Shown: positions 24,411 through 36,590 of the stretch, piece after piece
How the letters are laid out: each line of letters begins with the position of its first letter
Position numbering within the stretch: position 1 is the first letter of the stretch
NCBI RefSeq assembly: GCF_027744825.2
Contig: NC_071345.1
Span: 15,377,501 to 15,441,500, forward strand
DNA from: Synchiropus splendidus
Lineage: Eukaryota > Chordata > Actinopteri > Syngnathiformes > Callionymidae
Direction: 5' to 3'
Length of the DNA stretch: 64,000 nucleotides
Notes under the pieces: generated by a model
The model's database searches: none
What the model was told of the DNA's origin: nothing
What the model saw: the letters and a program-made list of their open reading frames with translations, nothing else
Position numbers and translations under genes: made by a program

Positions 24411-26201
24411 AGTTAAAGCAAACTCATCTTTTAAGTTTTACTTTTGAAGCAGCGAATAGCCTTTGCAAAGAGAAGGTTTGACAGGTTTGTGACACACTCA
24501 TCTTTTCTCCTGAGCTGCTGTTGATGCTGGTAGATGTCCACCTACTTCCACTGTCGACTCTGCTCCGCCCTGCGAGGGCTGGAGGTTGAGCTGCGCAGTC
24601 GTGTGATTCCGCCTCCTTCTCTCTGATCATGGGCACTAAAAGAGACGTACTGTGTCCGGCCTGGTTCGCCCCCCGTGACGGACATTTTATTGGAAACATA
24701 GAGCTTCAGGAGCAGCTGTAAACTGTCAGAACCAAAACAAACCAGGGATAAAAAGTAAGTTAATAAAACCCTTCACTGGCTGTTCCTGGTGACAAACTGC
24801 ATCATATAATCATGTCCGCCTCGGAAATGACCCCGACAGTGGTTGTTCCGGGGTCTCGATCCTCCGGATTTTGCTTCCAACGTGTCTCGTGGGCGTTTTA
24901 ATGGCAGCATAGCTAAAACGTACGCAGGCCTTTTGCCTTGGTGAGAAGTGTGTCAGCTGGAGCGGCGAGTCAAACATCACTGCAGGTGGGTGAGAGGGAG
25001 GAGAAGAGGGGGTAAGTGAGGGGGACCCTGGAGAGAGAGGTGTGGAAAAACAGAGAGTGGCTACAGTTGAGTTTTAGTTTGGGAGTTCTCACGTCGCCTC
25101 GGGCTGCACTTTAGTGACTGCAGGGCGGATCGACATTTGCATCAGACTACATTTCTTCTGAGGAAGTCCGGCCTGCATCGCTGTTTGGGGACTCGGTTTT
25201 GCATCAATTCATAAATCCCTGTTCTTGCAGAAGTGCCCGCCATCATCAGCTTCTTCAGACTCACTGTGAGAAAAGCAGTCACAGCTTGCTTAACCAAGTC
25301 TGCTACACTGTTAAAAGCATTCAGTGTTTACTCAGTTATCAGGAGTCACCAGTCAAGCGCCTCTTTTCTGTCCAAATTTACACACATACTCACTTGCTGT
25401 AACTATCTGTAACTACAGTGTAACTTACTGTAACTAGCTAAAGACTATATCCACTGTGATGACAACCTTGATACAGACATGCCCACCACATGTAGCTTTT
25501 GTTTTGGAATTCTCCAAAACCACCCACGACTTCACGTGTTTCGGCAGTTTTTGTAATTGTTTTTTTCTTTTTCCGTTGTAAAAAAAAACCAAACCTTTTT
25601 TTATTCATGTGAAAGCAGCTTTGTAAACATGTACTAAGACACTTAAACTTATGAACAACTCAATTTGCAATGTCAGAGTATAAGAAACCTGTCTTGTCAT
25701 TCCTGAACATTTCTTCATTCTTATGGATTTTCTGTCTGTTTTTGGTCTTATTTTGTAACTTGTTGTTGTTTGTGCTTTGCTTCTCTTTCATCCTATCATG
25801 ATATAGCAGCTCTTTGTTTCCCAGGTGTTGTGTTTCCCACCCTCTAGCTTTTACTGCAGTGCTTCTTTTTCAGCCGTTTAATTATGCTTCTCCATTTGTT
25901 TTTACGAGAAAGCAATGTCTTTTTCGCAGCTTCACTACAAACTGGTGGAGGCAACTCGTTCAAACTGAAGTACAACGTTGGGCCGTCTAAGTGAAGTGTT
26001 AAAGATGAGGGATAATTCTGAATTGTATGTCTGATATTGTGATGTATAAGTTAGGCATTAAATACTCTTCAATGCTTCAGTGGTGAAGCTTCGATATTTT
26101 GGTCACAGCTGAAAGGATAATGTAAAGCTTTGGTAATTATGTTTGTTTTTGGGTGATGGGAGGAAACCTGAGTTCCCAGAAAAAAAAAGCTGTATCTAGA
26201 T
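24411..26201. other. Intergenic, no gene seen
   Basis: No exon recognised. It holds a GC-richer stretch at about 24.5-25.2 kb and AT-rich DNA with poly-A/T runs at 25.55-25.62 kb. The frames here are short and without recognisable similarity. Confidence 0.55.
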
Positions 26202-26924
26202 TAGGGGTGGCCAACCAGTCAGAGCCACGTTGTTTTACTGTGTTGCTGAAAAGAGCCACATCCTACAGATATGTAAGGCTCACCTCACACAGCTGGTCAC
26301 GTGACTTAGCGGCAGTATAGCGGTTAAAGCACATACCTGTGTGGCACTAGGTTGCCGTTGTTTCTCGTGCATGTATTTTTAAAATTCATTAATTTTACCA
26401 TGATCCTCCTCGAAATATCAAGTGGCGTAGATAGAAATGTGTGTGCCATTTATTTTTACTTCAATATTTTTTTCACGTGGCTCAAGCCACCGATAACGCT
26501 GCAGACTGGAGCGTCTCATCTTCACTCCACTGAATTAAATGGACTGAACGATCAACAATGAATAGTAGGGGAAACACATGCAACACGTTTAGTTTAGGGA
26601 ATGACAAAGTCATGTCAATCGTGTCGAACGTGGATCTGATGATGGTCCAAGTCTTGGGACTGCGTCTCAAATCGGCATTGAACGTGTGACAAAGTTCATT
26701 TTTTATGTTTCAAAGTTTAACATCAGTCTTTGAGCAATATTTAGATAGATAGATATTTAGCTGGAATAGCTCTTACTTTTTCGTCTTATTTCCTGTATAA
26801 ATGATCATCTCAACAGCAACTTGACCAAAATCGCAGCCAGTTCGGCAGCTCATTTGGTGAAGAGCCGCATGAAACTGGGGACAGCGCTGCATGCGGCCCA
26901 GCAGCCGCGGGTTGGCCAAGCCTG
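26202..26924. mobile_element. hAT-like non-autonomous element, about 720 bp
   Basis: The left end TAGGGGTGGCCAACCAGTCA and the right end, whose reverse complement begins CAGGCTTGGCCAACCCGCGG, are inverted repeats of the GGGGTGGCCAACC type common in vertebrate hAT elements. GAGCCAC and GAGCCGC motifs lie just inside the termini, as in that group. The 8-bp flanks do not match, so the target duplication is decayed or the right end is slightly misplaced. No transposase frame is seen. Confidence 0.65.
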
Positions 26925-27828
26925 GTCACAGAAAATCTTGACTGAAATGAAAGTATATTCTGCGTTTACGTCTTTTCAACAGGTGAAATGGGAACACACC
27001 TCCCGAGTCAGGTGACTCCTCTTCACGCAGATCTCGGGACCATTTGCCGGTTGAGCAGTTTTGGTCCATTATGGATGGGAAGCGTTGAGTGATGGAACGT
27101 GTTCCACCACTTCATTGCGAGAACTTCCAGTGGCCCTTGTAAACCAGGAGTGACAGCAGGCTTTATTGCGCTGGGGTCACCGTGTCCACCCAAGTCTGCC
27201 ACGCTCGCCGGTCCCACACACCTGAGCCGAGCGCACACACACACCTGTGTGTTTGTCACCCACTTATCAATTTGGACCTAATCTCAGAGGCTCACTCCAG
27301 CAGGTCTGCGTGCCACAATTAGCTCATGTAACGACTTTGCAATCAAAAACAAAAACAAGCACTCAGTCCTGGTGAGAGGTGTAATCATGTTCAGGGCAAT
27401 TAGAAAGGTTTGTTGTTCTCCACAGCCAAGTTACGCACCTGTGGGACGCTGATCGACTCAGCCATCTAATTAGGTTTCCTCATGTCGGCTCCACAACATG
27501 TTGCGTCGGAGTGTGAGGCCCCGACGCTGCGCGGGGCAACAGGGTCAGACTCTTGAAGCATCGCGCACGACTGGCTGCCCTCAACATCACGACTTGTTGT
27601 TGTCTAACACAGACGCGTCCACCAACACGGCGGATCGCAAATCCCTCAGCGAGCTGTCGGCGCCCGAGGGTTCCGCCCAGCAATTAATGCCTTGCTCACA
27701 GGCCGCCGCTAGAACATTACCATTTATGACATAAGGATACGAAAGAGTCCTCCACGATTGAGTAGGTGTTCTCACCACATCTGAGGCGGTTTTCACAAGT
27801 TTCCCCACAGAATATATTGTACGCTATG
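26925..27828. other. Intergenic, no gene seen
   Basis: Complex sequence without a supported exon. 27.27-27.73 kb is repeat-poor, with TTAGCTCATGTAACG, CAATTAGAAAGG and CATCTAATTAGG, and may contain regulatory sequence. Frames up to 91 codons here have no recognisable domain. Confidence 0.5.
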
Positions 27829-28133
27829 CAAGTAACATCCGACTTACGACCTGCTCGACTTAAGTCCACCTGTACTCACCACCAGCAGATGCTCATTTAT
27901 TTATTTATTTTTTTAGTCAATGTCTGGCACCGCAGCAAGTAACAGTCCGGCAACGCGTACGACAGTTACAGCAGCACAGTATTCCAGCATGTCACTCTCA
28001 TACAGCGATCTACCACTACAGTAGCACCTATAACCCTCGCGTCGGCCATTTTGAATGGCATGTGACTTACGTCCAATCTGACTTACGACCGGTTGGTCGG
28101 AACTGATCCCGGTCGTAAGTCGGATGTTACTTG
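27829..28133. mobile_element. MITE with 23-bp perfect terminal inverted repeats, 305 bp
   Basis: The first 23 bases (27829-27851) and the reverse complement of the last 23 (28111-28133) are identical; both start CAAGTAACATCCGACTTACG. A further degenerate copy of the GACTTACGACC word lies at about 28079-28090. The right end is followed by TA; the left is preceded by TATG, so a mariner-type TA duplication is possible but not clean. There is no coding capacity. ACTTACGACC-type termini are common in vertebrate mariner/Tc1-derived MITEs. Confidence 0.75.
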
Positions 28134-28199
28134 TAAATTGTGGCACGCAAACTCTGAGGATTAAATATGTGTGTTAACTCTCTGTAAAGCTGTCTGTGG

Positions 28200-28575
28200 T
28201 TCAAAGTATTTTGGAACAAGTCAGAAATGAAGGGTAAAGAAGTGAGGAATGTTGGGGAAGAGTGAAGAGTAGCAGTGAGACCTGCCACGATGTTTAGAGA
28301 CAGTGGCCCAGACACAAAGCCAAGAAGTCGAGTTTGAAGTGACATGAAGATGCTCAGGTTTTGTTGGGGAGATCGGAATGACAAGATCAGAAACCAGAGT
28401 GACGGCTCATGTGGGAAAGTTTGAAACTAAAGTAGAGAGAGGCCAGACCTGGATGTTATGGACAAGGGGAGAGGCATGACAGGGAATGACAAATGCAGCA
28501 GATGGAAGTGCTGGATCAGGAGAAGGAGAAGAGAAGGACGACTAGTGAGGTTCATGGAAGGATGATTGAGACGGT
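28200..28575 (+). mobile_element. Decayed LINE reverse-transcriptase 3' fragment
   Basis: Successive blocks match the distal coding part of the common fish RTE-like LINE: GTGAGACCTGCCACGATGTT, GAGACAGTGG, ATGAAGATGCTCAGGTTTTG, GACAAGATCAGAAACCAG, ACGGCTCATGTGGG, then GAAGGACGACTAGTGAGGTT. They correspond to the RPAMM-, MKMLRF-, DRIRN- and RKRGRP-like protein blocks. Indels break the frame repeatedly, so it is inactive. The minus-strand frames across 28127-28618 are shadows. Confidence 0.65.
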
Positions 28576-29759
28576 GGAAGAGAGTGACCTGCTCTGGTGC
28601 TCCCTTGCAGCAGCACAAACGCTATCGATATGAATTGTCTGCTATCATGCGTTGCTTTTGGCCACTGCATGACGTTGAGCGCTGGGCTGCATCCAGATAT
28701 TTCTGTGAAACCAAGAACATGATGTTAAAAAAAGGAACTTAACAAAACAAAACCTAGCAATTGGACCATGGAGGACAGGTTGTATCTAGTTTCTATTTGG
28801 TGGGAACACAGGTTTCAAACACAGTTCATCACCACGATTCACAAAATTTGGCAAAGAATAAGAAAAATCTACAGGTTTACCCATGAGCACTTTCCTGTGG
28901 CCATTTCACTAGAACCTTTTAACAAAGTTAAAGGTAAAACATTCCCAGTTGTCTACTGACATTTGGACGAGACTAAAATACCTCGTCCTTTGTCCAGGCT
29001 GTTCCCTGCCTCACACCCTGAGTAGCTGGGAATGGCTCAAGACCTCCACGACCCACTAACAGGAAAAAGTGGAAGAAATCTAGTTAGGCAACACCAAAGT
29101 TGATGAAGACTGTTGCAAGGAAAAACACTCTTTGGTGATACAAGAAAAGGATGTGAGCACACGACAAAAACATTTCCGGATCCAAGGGCACGTGACTGAA
29201 ACAGCATGCTAAGTGTGTCATTCTGAGTTTCAATTCCTGAGGTGTATAGTTTCAGGCTTAATTCATTTTTGCCTCCGATTTTTTCAGTATTGACAGCCTT
29301 TTTGTTTGAGATCTAAACCGTGACTGTTGGTAGCAAGAATCCTTTTCCAGGTTATCAACTCCGATGATCACTGCAAATGCTGGTCCGAAACAATGAAACA
29401 GTCGACGGGGCTGGAAGTGACGCGTCAATTGAGGAACAAGAAAGATGAAACCTGGAAGATGAAGAGCACATGATGGCGGATCACAGATGTTCGGGGGAAG
29501 CGAAGGCTCCGGACGCGTGACACTTAATCTGAGAGAAGGGATAAAGCCCGGAGAACAGAGGATCAACACAGAGAGGCCAAAGTCTCCATAGACTAATTAT
29601 TCCTGTGACAAAGTGGAAACCATGCCACCATTGTCCCCCGCTCCGCCCAATCACAGCGCTCAACTGTAAAAGAAACTCTCTCCGCTCTCAAATCTTTTCC
29701 CTCTTTTTGAAGAAGTCGGAGCAAAAGGCTCCGACGAAGGTGCGTAGAGTGGGAATGCG

Positions 29760-30200
29760 GTGAGTGGACCACCTTTGGGGCCCTCCTTAAGTGGCCTTAA
29801 ATAAGATAATAAGGGCGACGGGCAGAAAAAAAGAGGCCGTTGTCTTCTGGCATTAGCGCGACGGCCATGTTAGCGGTGATATCTTTGAGGGAGGCGAGTG
29901 CGCCAGTAATGAGACAGGGTTGCCTTCCCTTGCCGGCCTAATTAATCCTACATTTTCAGAGCGAATAATCACAGCGCCGACTTCCAGCGGCCGGAGAAGA
30001 GAGACGTGGGCAGAGTCTCTTTATCTGTTCTATCTCCTTTCGCTCCCTCCCGCTACAATTTATTATACTGGTATCCAGAGTGAAGTGAAACCTCCCAGTA
30101 TGGAGCTATCTGTCATCTCTGCATTATCAGGAAAACACACTGCCTTCCATATTGTGCTACAAGGGGCTCCTGCAAATGACTATTTTTATGGGACATGATA
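29760..30200. promoter_or_regulatory. Candidate conserved non-coding element
   Basis: Long, repeat-free sequence with CCTTAAATAAGATAATAAGG, GCCTAATTAATCCTAC (a bicoid/paired-type homeodomain site) and GAGCGAATAATCACAG, then TATTATACTGG. The 92-codon plus-strand frame at 29920-30198 shows no recognisable protein. Conservation is untested. Confidence 0.35.
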
Positions 30201-31689
30201 AAGGAAATGCTGCCGGATGTTCATATATTTAACTGTCGCTCGAGAAGAGGTGAGGATTGAGCACGGAGGTTTTGATATTTGTGTGTGTCGTGGCCAGCGC
30301 TGACAGATGAGATGTGTTCAGCAGGAGGAGCGTTGCAAGCGCTCCATTGTAGGACAATAGCTGCAGTGAGGAGGAATTTTGCTGGGCTGGAGAAAACAAC
30401 CTGATTTTGTGGACGTACATTAACATTAAAAAAATAAATAAATAGAATAAAACCCGACCAGGACTGGTTCTTTAACATTTTAATTTTAATTCAATTTGAT
30501 TTATTAATAACAGAACACTGTTATAGTAATAATAATTGGTGCGAATAAAAGACATTCATTGTGAGGAAACTTTCTTTCAACATTTTTTTGATGCACCAAA
30601 AGCAGGTGCACCACATGATACAATGTGAAGTCGTAACCCAAACATCCACGACGAATGAACTGAGATTTAGCTGATGGACTGAAAATTTAAGATTGAAAAC
30701 TTCAGGACAGACACTCAAATTGAACGGTTGTGTTCTAGGTGACTGAGGCACTTTAATGTTGCTGTTTAGACTTATGTATAAAGATTCAATTTATGTTTCA
30801 TTATTCGCTTGCCATTGCCTTCTGGGCAGGTGCAAAACATGGCTAATAAATACAGACTGTGCATTAAAAAAGACAAACTCACCATGTATTGGATGTAAAC
30901 AAAACTTTAAGTTTAAGCTGTCCACAAGTGTTTTTTTTTTTTTTTGATAAATCAACTGGTATTTTCTGATTAAAAATGTCCCGTGATCTCAATATAGACC
31001 TTGAAAAGGTTTCACCTTCATTCAAGTTATTTTCTTTTCAGAATAAAAGCAGGAAATTGTAGCCTCTAAATCATGCTGTTGAGGGAAATTCACGAGGTAA
31101 AGTCCATAATGCTCCTGAAGAAAAGTCTACTGCTCACCAGGACACCTCACTACTACCATCTCCTTTACTATTTACAATACTGCATTAACAAAAAAAATGA
31201 AGTTTATTCAACTTATTGTGAATCAAGATTGATGTATTCAGTGATAGCCCAAATTTGTATTTCCTCAAATATAGTCCAAACTTCATCTGGGGTCAAGGTT
31301 TATCACGGTTCTTCAGCCTGTTCTCAGCCAAGTGATGCAGTGTATTGAGATGCTGTTGTGAATTCTCAAGGGATACTGGTGATCCCATCACTAGCAAGCC
31401 GCTCCGCACGCTCTGGCATTGAAGCTACGCTGCGGAATGATAAAGAGAGGAAAGAGAAAAGTCACATCCTGTCACGTCTGATGATCTCTGGGCTGAAATG
31501 AGTGGCCTGCAGGGCCTGGAGAGTAACATCCTCCACACAGCAGCGCAGCAGAATGGAGGACAACACTTGTAAATAAGCCGGTGTAAAAGCAACGGCTCCT
31601 GCCCTCCCTGATCTCCCTCAAACACTCCTTCCCTTCCTGCTCTTCTATCCCTCCCTCGCTCTCGATGGCTGTCGGTGTGAGACAGATAC

Positions 31690-31960
31690 CCCAGCCTCAA
31701 AGTGACAGGCCCTCAAACGACTTGGCGAGGAAACCAAGCATTAATTAAGTCATTGCCGGACTGTAATTTCCTTGAGAAGTGAAAAAAAAATGCACGAGAA
31801 AAGGTTACTGAGACCTTTTCTGTGTCAAAATTACCATTCGTCATGAATATTAATGCACCTAATGAAGACAACCTTTGCTTCATCAAGAATGTTCTGGAGC
31901 AGGGTGCTGCGCTGATAGACTCTCCCTGCCTGTTTTTCTCCTTCAGTCAGACGGGGAAAC
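31690..31960. promoter_or_regulatory. Candidate conserved non-coding element
   Basis: Repeat-free stretch with AAGCATTAATTAAGTCATTG, CGTCATGAATATTAATGCAC and GAATGTTCTGG. The clustered TAATTA and ATTAATGCA words are typical of homeodomain and POU binding sequence. The call is on texture only. Confidence 0.3.
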
Positions 31961-31969
31961 TCACACGCC

Positions 31970-32010
31970 GGCACGCACACACATACTCACACACACACTC
32001 ACACACAAAC
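31970..32010. repeat. Interrupted CA microsatellite
   Basis: CACAC tracts interrupted by TACTCA and CTCA units. A simple sequence repeat next to a candidate regulatory stretch. Confidence 0.85.
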
Positions 32011-33362
32011 AGAGGTTTACTCATCTGTGTCAGCCGTATGCATCTCTTCTCTTTAAGTGGAGCACCACATTCTTTTAAACGCGAGGCGTCGAGTTTGACC
32101 GATGTCTCTGAAGGAAAGAGACTTGCATGGGAAAGAGGCGACGCTATTCATCTTGCAAATGCGAATTACATTTAATAACTTATTCACTGATTGAAAACCA
32201 GTCACCGCATGTTTTTTTCTTACAGATACAAATGGCACCAGAGGAACAGATCTGAGAAACCGCTCTGGGCTTCATTTACACTCAGACATAGAGACTCACT
32301 TGAAGGTCCGACTAGGCTGCCGCAGTCCAAACAAACGACAGATTTACAAGTCGCCGGTCCAACACAAGACTCCATGGGAACGGTGACCTCAACCATGTCT
32401 GAAAAATCCTCAAATTTATATATATTCTTTTTCTTTTCTTTCTTTATTTTTGAAGAAAATGAAAGACATGTCAAGAGATGAAAATCAAATAAACCAAGAG
32501 GATTGGTCAACAAGTTCTTCTAGTCAAAGATTGAGCAGGTCGAGACGGTTGCGTCATGTTCTCCGGGTTTACATGCAGTGGAGAGTAAATCAAATTACTG
32601 AGTAATGCACCTCCATGAGTGAGCAACTCTATGGTTTCACTCTGAGAAAAGCTCCATGGTTGTGCAGGCGGACAGTGAGAGCTGTGGAAGAGACAGAAGA
32701 ATTGATCAGGGGTCAGCTCCTCTAGGTTCTCTATGGTGATATTGGGGTGCAGTGGGGAGTCTATGGGGTTTATGGAGGCTGAGAATGAAATGAAGAGGAC
32801 GATGGAGACAGGTTCAAGTCGAGGCCTTGTGGTGGGAACTCCTGATGGGAAATAGATGATGAAGAAACAAGGAGAGAAAGTCAAAAATAATATTGACAGA
32901 AGATCCAGATTCAAGCCACAGGAGAGCACCGCTGACTTTGATCATTCAACGCGATCCGTGTTGTGTTGACGTCAAATCTTGACCAGAAAAGTGACGTGCT
33001 CCCACAGATACATGACAACAGCTCTCAAAACGCTCGCCGTGCAAAGTTCTCTTGCTTCCTGTCCTGTTCACCTGACGTCTTCCCCCCGAGACACTGACGC
33101 CGGCACCGCTCGCCTCGTCTGGCAGATCAGTCATAAACGCCAAGCCGTTGACGACGTGTCTGTTACGCCTGTCAACGACTGTAACTTTAACGAAAAAGAT
33201 CTGATTCTCACTCCGACTTGAATTACCCGCCGAGAAATCATTAATTTATACTTTTTAAGTGTCATTTCTCCCCGTAATCGCCACTGCTCACTCGCCATTT
33301 CCCTTATTCCTCAACGTCTCTCCTTGACACATAGCGCTCATTAATTCAGACCTGTCACAATG

Positions 33363-33385
33363 ACACACACACACACACACACACA
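33363..33385. repeat. (AC)n microsatellite
   Basis: An uninterrupted AC dinucleotide run of 23 bases inside otherwise complex sequence. Confidence 0.95.
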
Positions 33386-34310
33386 GGTAGCAGTGGCGGC
33401 TGACAGCCCGGTGTTGAGTGACAGCGGCGCTGTCTGTCTGCTGCAGGAAGATCTTTTGCTGCCAACAGTTTTGTAAAGTAACCCTCGACTGTCACTGCGA
33501 GAGAGAGAAGGGTCATCTATTCATATGTCTGCCTCATCAAACCGTAAATAGCTTTCAGTGACGTCTTCCTCATCCATTATTAACCGCCTCGGAATTAATG
33601 ACTCTTTTGCACACATGACTATAATGTTGCTTTTGACTTATCCATCCCATGTCTGCATTTCCTGAGCATTTTTGGTCCCCCGACCCTTGAACTAGACGTT
33701 TCCTCCAGCTGACACGCACTGACAGGATCCACCTTTATATCCTCTCGGGAACTTTATCCTCCCCTGTTTCTTCATTCAGCCACGACGTCTTTTTCAAACA
33801 CCCTGGAATGACCTTTATGGATTCCGTGTCCCGAGTTATTGTGAACTCTAAAACTCCTCTGACACACTGATCGATGTGTCTGCGTCAGATTTATGCGCAC
33901 TCTCACTTTTGCCCATTGAAAAATGGATTGAATATTATGAATTCAAACGCTCGCTTTTGCTGTTGGCTTTATGTAACTATAACTCTTGGTGATGTGTCAT
34001 GACAGCATAAATATTCAAATTTCCCAGGTTGTGCGGAACAAATCATCATCTTCATCTCGCAGAACTTATGCTAAAACTTATGCTTTTTCAGTTAAGTCAT
34101 CAAGAGTTTTTGTGGTTAAGGGTGGATTTAAGTGTTGAAAGCTCTGCGTGATGTTTTTGCTTTACAAATAAGTGTTGATACGGACATGTTCATGCTGGCA
34201 GTAGGATCATGTTTGTGGTGGGTTCAAGGTTGAGCATGACAGCAGTGTAACCTCCCAGTGATGCGACCAGTTTTTCACTTTTGATCTGTGGTTTATTTTC
34301 TCTGGGGGGG

Positions 34311-34335
34311 TTATTTTATTTTATTTTATTTTATT
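34311..34335. repeat. (TTTTA)n microsatellite
   Basis: About five tandem TTTTA units directly after a run of seven G. Confidence 0.95.
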
Positions 34336-36404
34336 GTCACTCCCATAAAAACTGGCAAGTGAAGAAGACACCGAAGTGAAATGGCCACTGTGATGGTGAT
34401 GATGAAGGTGTAAATTATTATTGTTGCTGCATTTGAGCAGGAAATAATGTTTAGTCAGCCCATTAGCCACATTGAGAAACCTGGGGAAACATTTCTCAGA
34501 ACGTACGTTCAATGTCACCGCAAACATCTCTAGCTCCATATGGCCTCAAAATCTGACATAGCAATGACAATGTCACGCGTCGCCAGTTATGTTTAGTTTT
34601 GTTTGTTTGTCATGTTTTGGTTGTTTTATTTTGATAGTATTTCATGCATCTTCCTGGTGGCATCTTGTGCATCTTCTCTCCCCCTAAACACGTCTGCACT
34701 TGTGTTCTTGCTTTGTTCCCCTTATCTGCCCCTGTGTTCTTCTGTTATGTAATGTTTTGTCTTTGTTTTTAAGTGTTTGTCTAGAGATACAAAGGTATTT
34801 TTCCCATTTTGAGTTTGTCACATTTTAAAAATGTTAAAAATGAAAAACGTATGCTTTTGTTTTCTATCCTGTCACTTACATATTTCTGTCTTTATTTTGC
34901 CACTGAGAGCTACAGTGTATTGAAAATATTTCATTCAATTCTGCATTCTTATTTGAATAAATTAAAAAAACACATTTTCCAACCCGCACCTAGAATTCTT
35001 CATTTTAGTCCTAGCATTTTGTTTTATTCTTTATTTTTCATTCATAGTGTCCAGACAGTATTGACAATGTAAGCATGATGAATAAACAAATAAAATGTTC
35101 TCTCTGAAGAGTTTGCTAAATGCACTATTAAAAAAACACCTCATGATATTTGGGGTATGATGTAATGTAATTACAAATTAACAAATGAGAAACAATCATG
35201 TTCAATGAAATTCACTCTCCTGCAGTTCGGACTAGTTTGCCGTTGCCTCACATGCTCCGACTCACTTGCAGATACAATAAACCCCGCTCCTCCATCACTG
35301 CTCACACTGGACACAAGTTCAAATACGAACTGAGCGCTGTTCCCACAAGAGTTTCTCACATGATTCATTTGTGCGGCACAGCTGCCGTCGAGACGCGTCT
35401 GGACCAAGGTGCCCATGGAGATGTGCGTCCTATTGATAAGTGGCTTTGGTAAATGTTATTTTGGAGACTGGAAAAATGACTCTTTATTGATTTGAAAAGT
35501 CCTTGCCTGCCCACGGAGCCGACCGGAGCCGTGATGTAATGTGCCTCACCTGCCAGCTGCACAGAGCAACTGGGGGAGAAATAGATGCTCCTGACTAGCA
35601 GGTGATGAACACGTCCCCAAACCTGAGGAAACCTTCCACAACAGTGGAGTATTGTCACTTGACCCCCCCACTCTCAGCTGCAAGACAACTGTGATGATTA
35701 AGCAACGACTTATCTCACAGAATTTAACACTTAACATCGCCAGCGAAGCCTTGGCGAAGGTGTCAAGGTTTTATTAACACAAGACAACACATGACAATTT
35801 GAACAGCTCCATTGTGGTGGCTGTGATTTCCCCCCTCATGTGTGATAGTGGCCCTCAGCTTTTGGGCGGTGAGACAGCGTCAAGGTGCGGATGTTAGCGC
35901 GACACTGTTTGTGGAGTTGGATGAGAACATCAACACCATCTCTTTGTTGGACACAGACTGCAAAGTTTGGATCTTCTAGATGTGTTCTACACTTAAGTAG
36001 CTCCCTCACCTTCTGCCGCAGTGTTTAAACACAGAGACAGCCACGAGTGTGTGCTGCTACCTCCAACACGGAACAATGGATGTTGACGGTCTAAGAGCGC
36101 GTGTCAAACTTACCCCCTCGCAGCCCTCAAGCCATCTTCTGTGGCCCCTTAGAGTTCTAAATACATATAGTTCAATTCAAATTCAAAAGGAATTTCAAGT
36201 GCGCCAAAACTAGAAAAAGATTACTGTTCAAGTTTCCGCTCCAACATCCATCCAAGTGGAGATTATAAATGCCAAGAATTCATCTGGAAAAGCCATTAAA
36301 AAATGATGCAGGTATGAGAGAATTTGACGACAGATGAAGAAAGTGGGTGAGTGTGTGTTACTTACCTGTCCTCACTGGTGAAGGAGGACAGTTTATATGT
36401 TTTC

Positions 36405-36590
36405 GTGATGGGCTGACCGGGCATCATGAGACATTTTCAGGGCTCACTAGGTGGCGCTCTCAGTTTGAAAACAGTGTGAGGTTGTCATCAAAATGGTTGT
36501 TTAGATCCAAGGATTTATGAGTAAAGATTGCCATCTTTTGGGGCTCTGAAAATGAGGAAACTGTTTCATGAAGCTTCATGAGCCCATCAC
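36405..36590 (+). mobile_element. Inverted-repeat MITE family, copy 3 (complete), 186 bp
   Basis: It starts GTGATGGGCTGACC and ends GCTTCATGAGCCCATCAC. The interior repeats the family order: CACTAGGTGGCGCTCT, AACAGTGTGAGGTTGTCAT, AAATGGTTGTTTAGATC, TTGCCATCTTTTGGGG, then CTGTTTCATGAAGCTTCATG. The left terminal repeat is partly decayed (CATCATGAGAC). Length matches the 21533 copy to one base. Confidence 0.75.

Larger units (their letters stand above)
28576..31969. other. Intergenic with candidate regulatory stretches
   Basis: No exon recognised. AT-rich flanks enclose GC-richer complex sequence at about 29.7-30.2 kb and about 31.7-31.95 kb (listed separately). 30.42-30.56 kb is A/T-rich and of low complexity. 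Confidence 0.5.
32011..36404. other. Intergenic, no gene seen
   Basis: No exon recognised. Sub-features: a poly-T/TTTTC tract near 32.42-32.45 kb; purine-rich DNA at 32.65-32.90 kb, whose 140-codon antisense frame (32507-32929, minus) has no recognisable domain; complex TAAT-rich sequence at about 33.2-33.9 kb that may be regulatory; a CA repeat at 33363-33385; a TTTTA repeat at 34311-34335; and T-rich repeat-like sequence at 34.58-34.80 kb. Confidence 0.55.

Noticed and set aside
32507..32929. 140-codon minus-strand frame with hydrophobic start
   Set aside because: No recognisable domain, no plausible splice or promoter context, and it lies over purine-rich DNA. A short lineage-specific gene cannot be excluded without transcript data.
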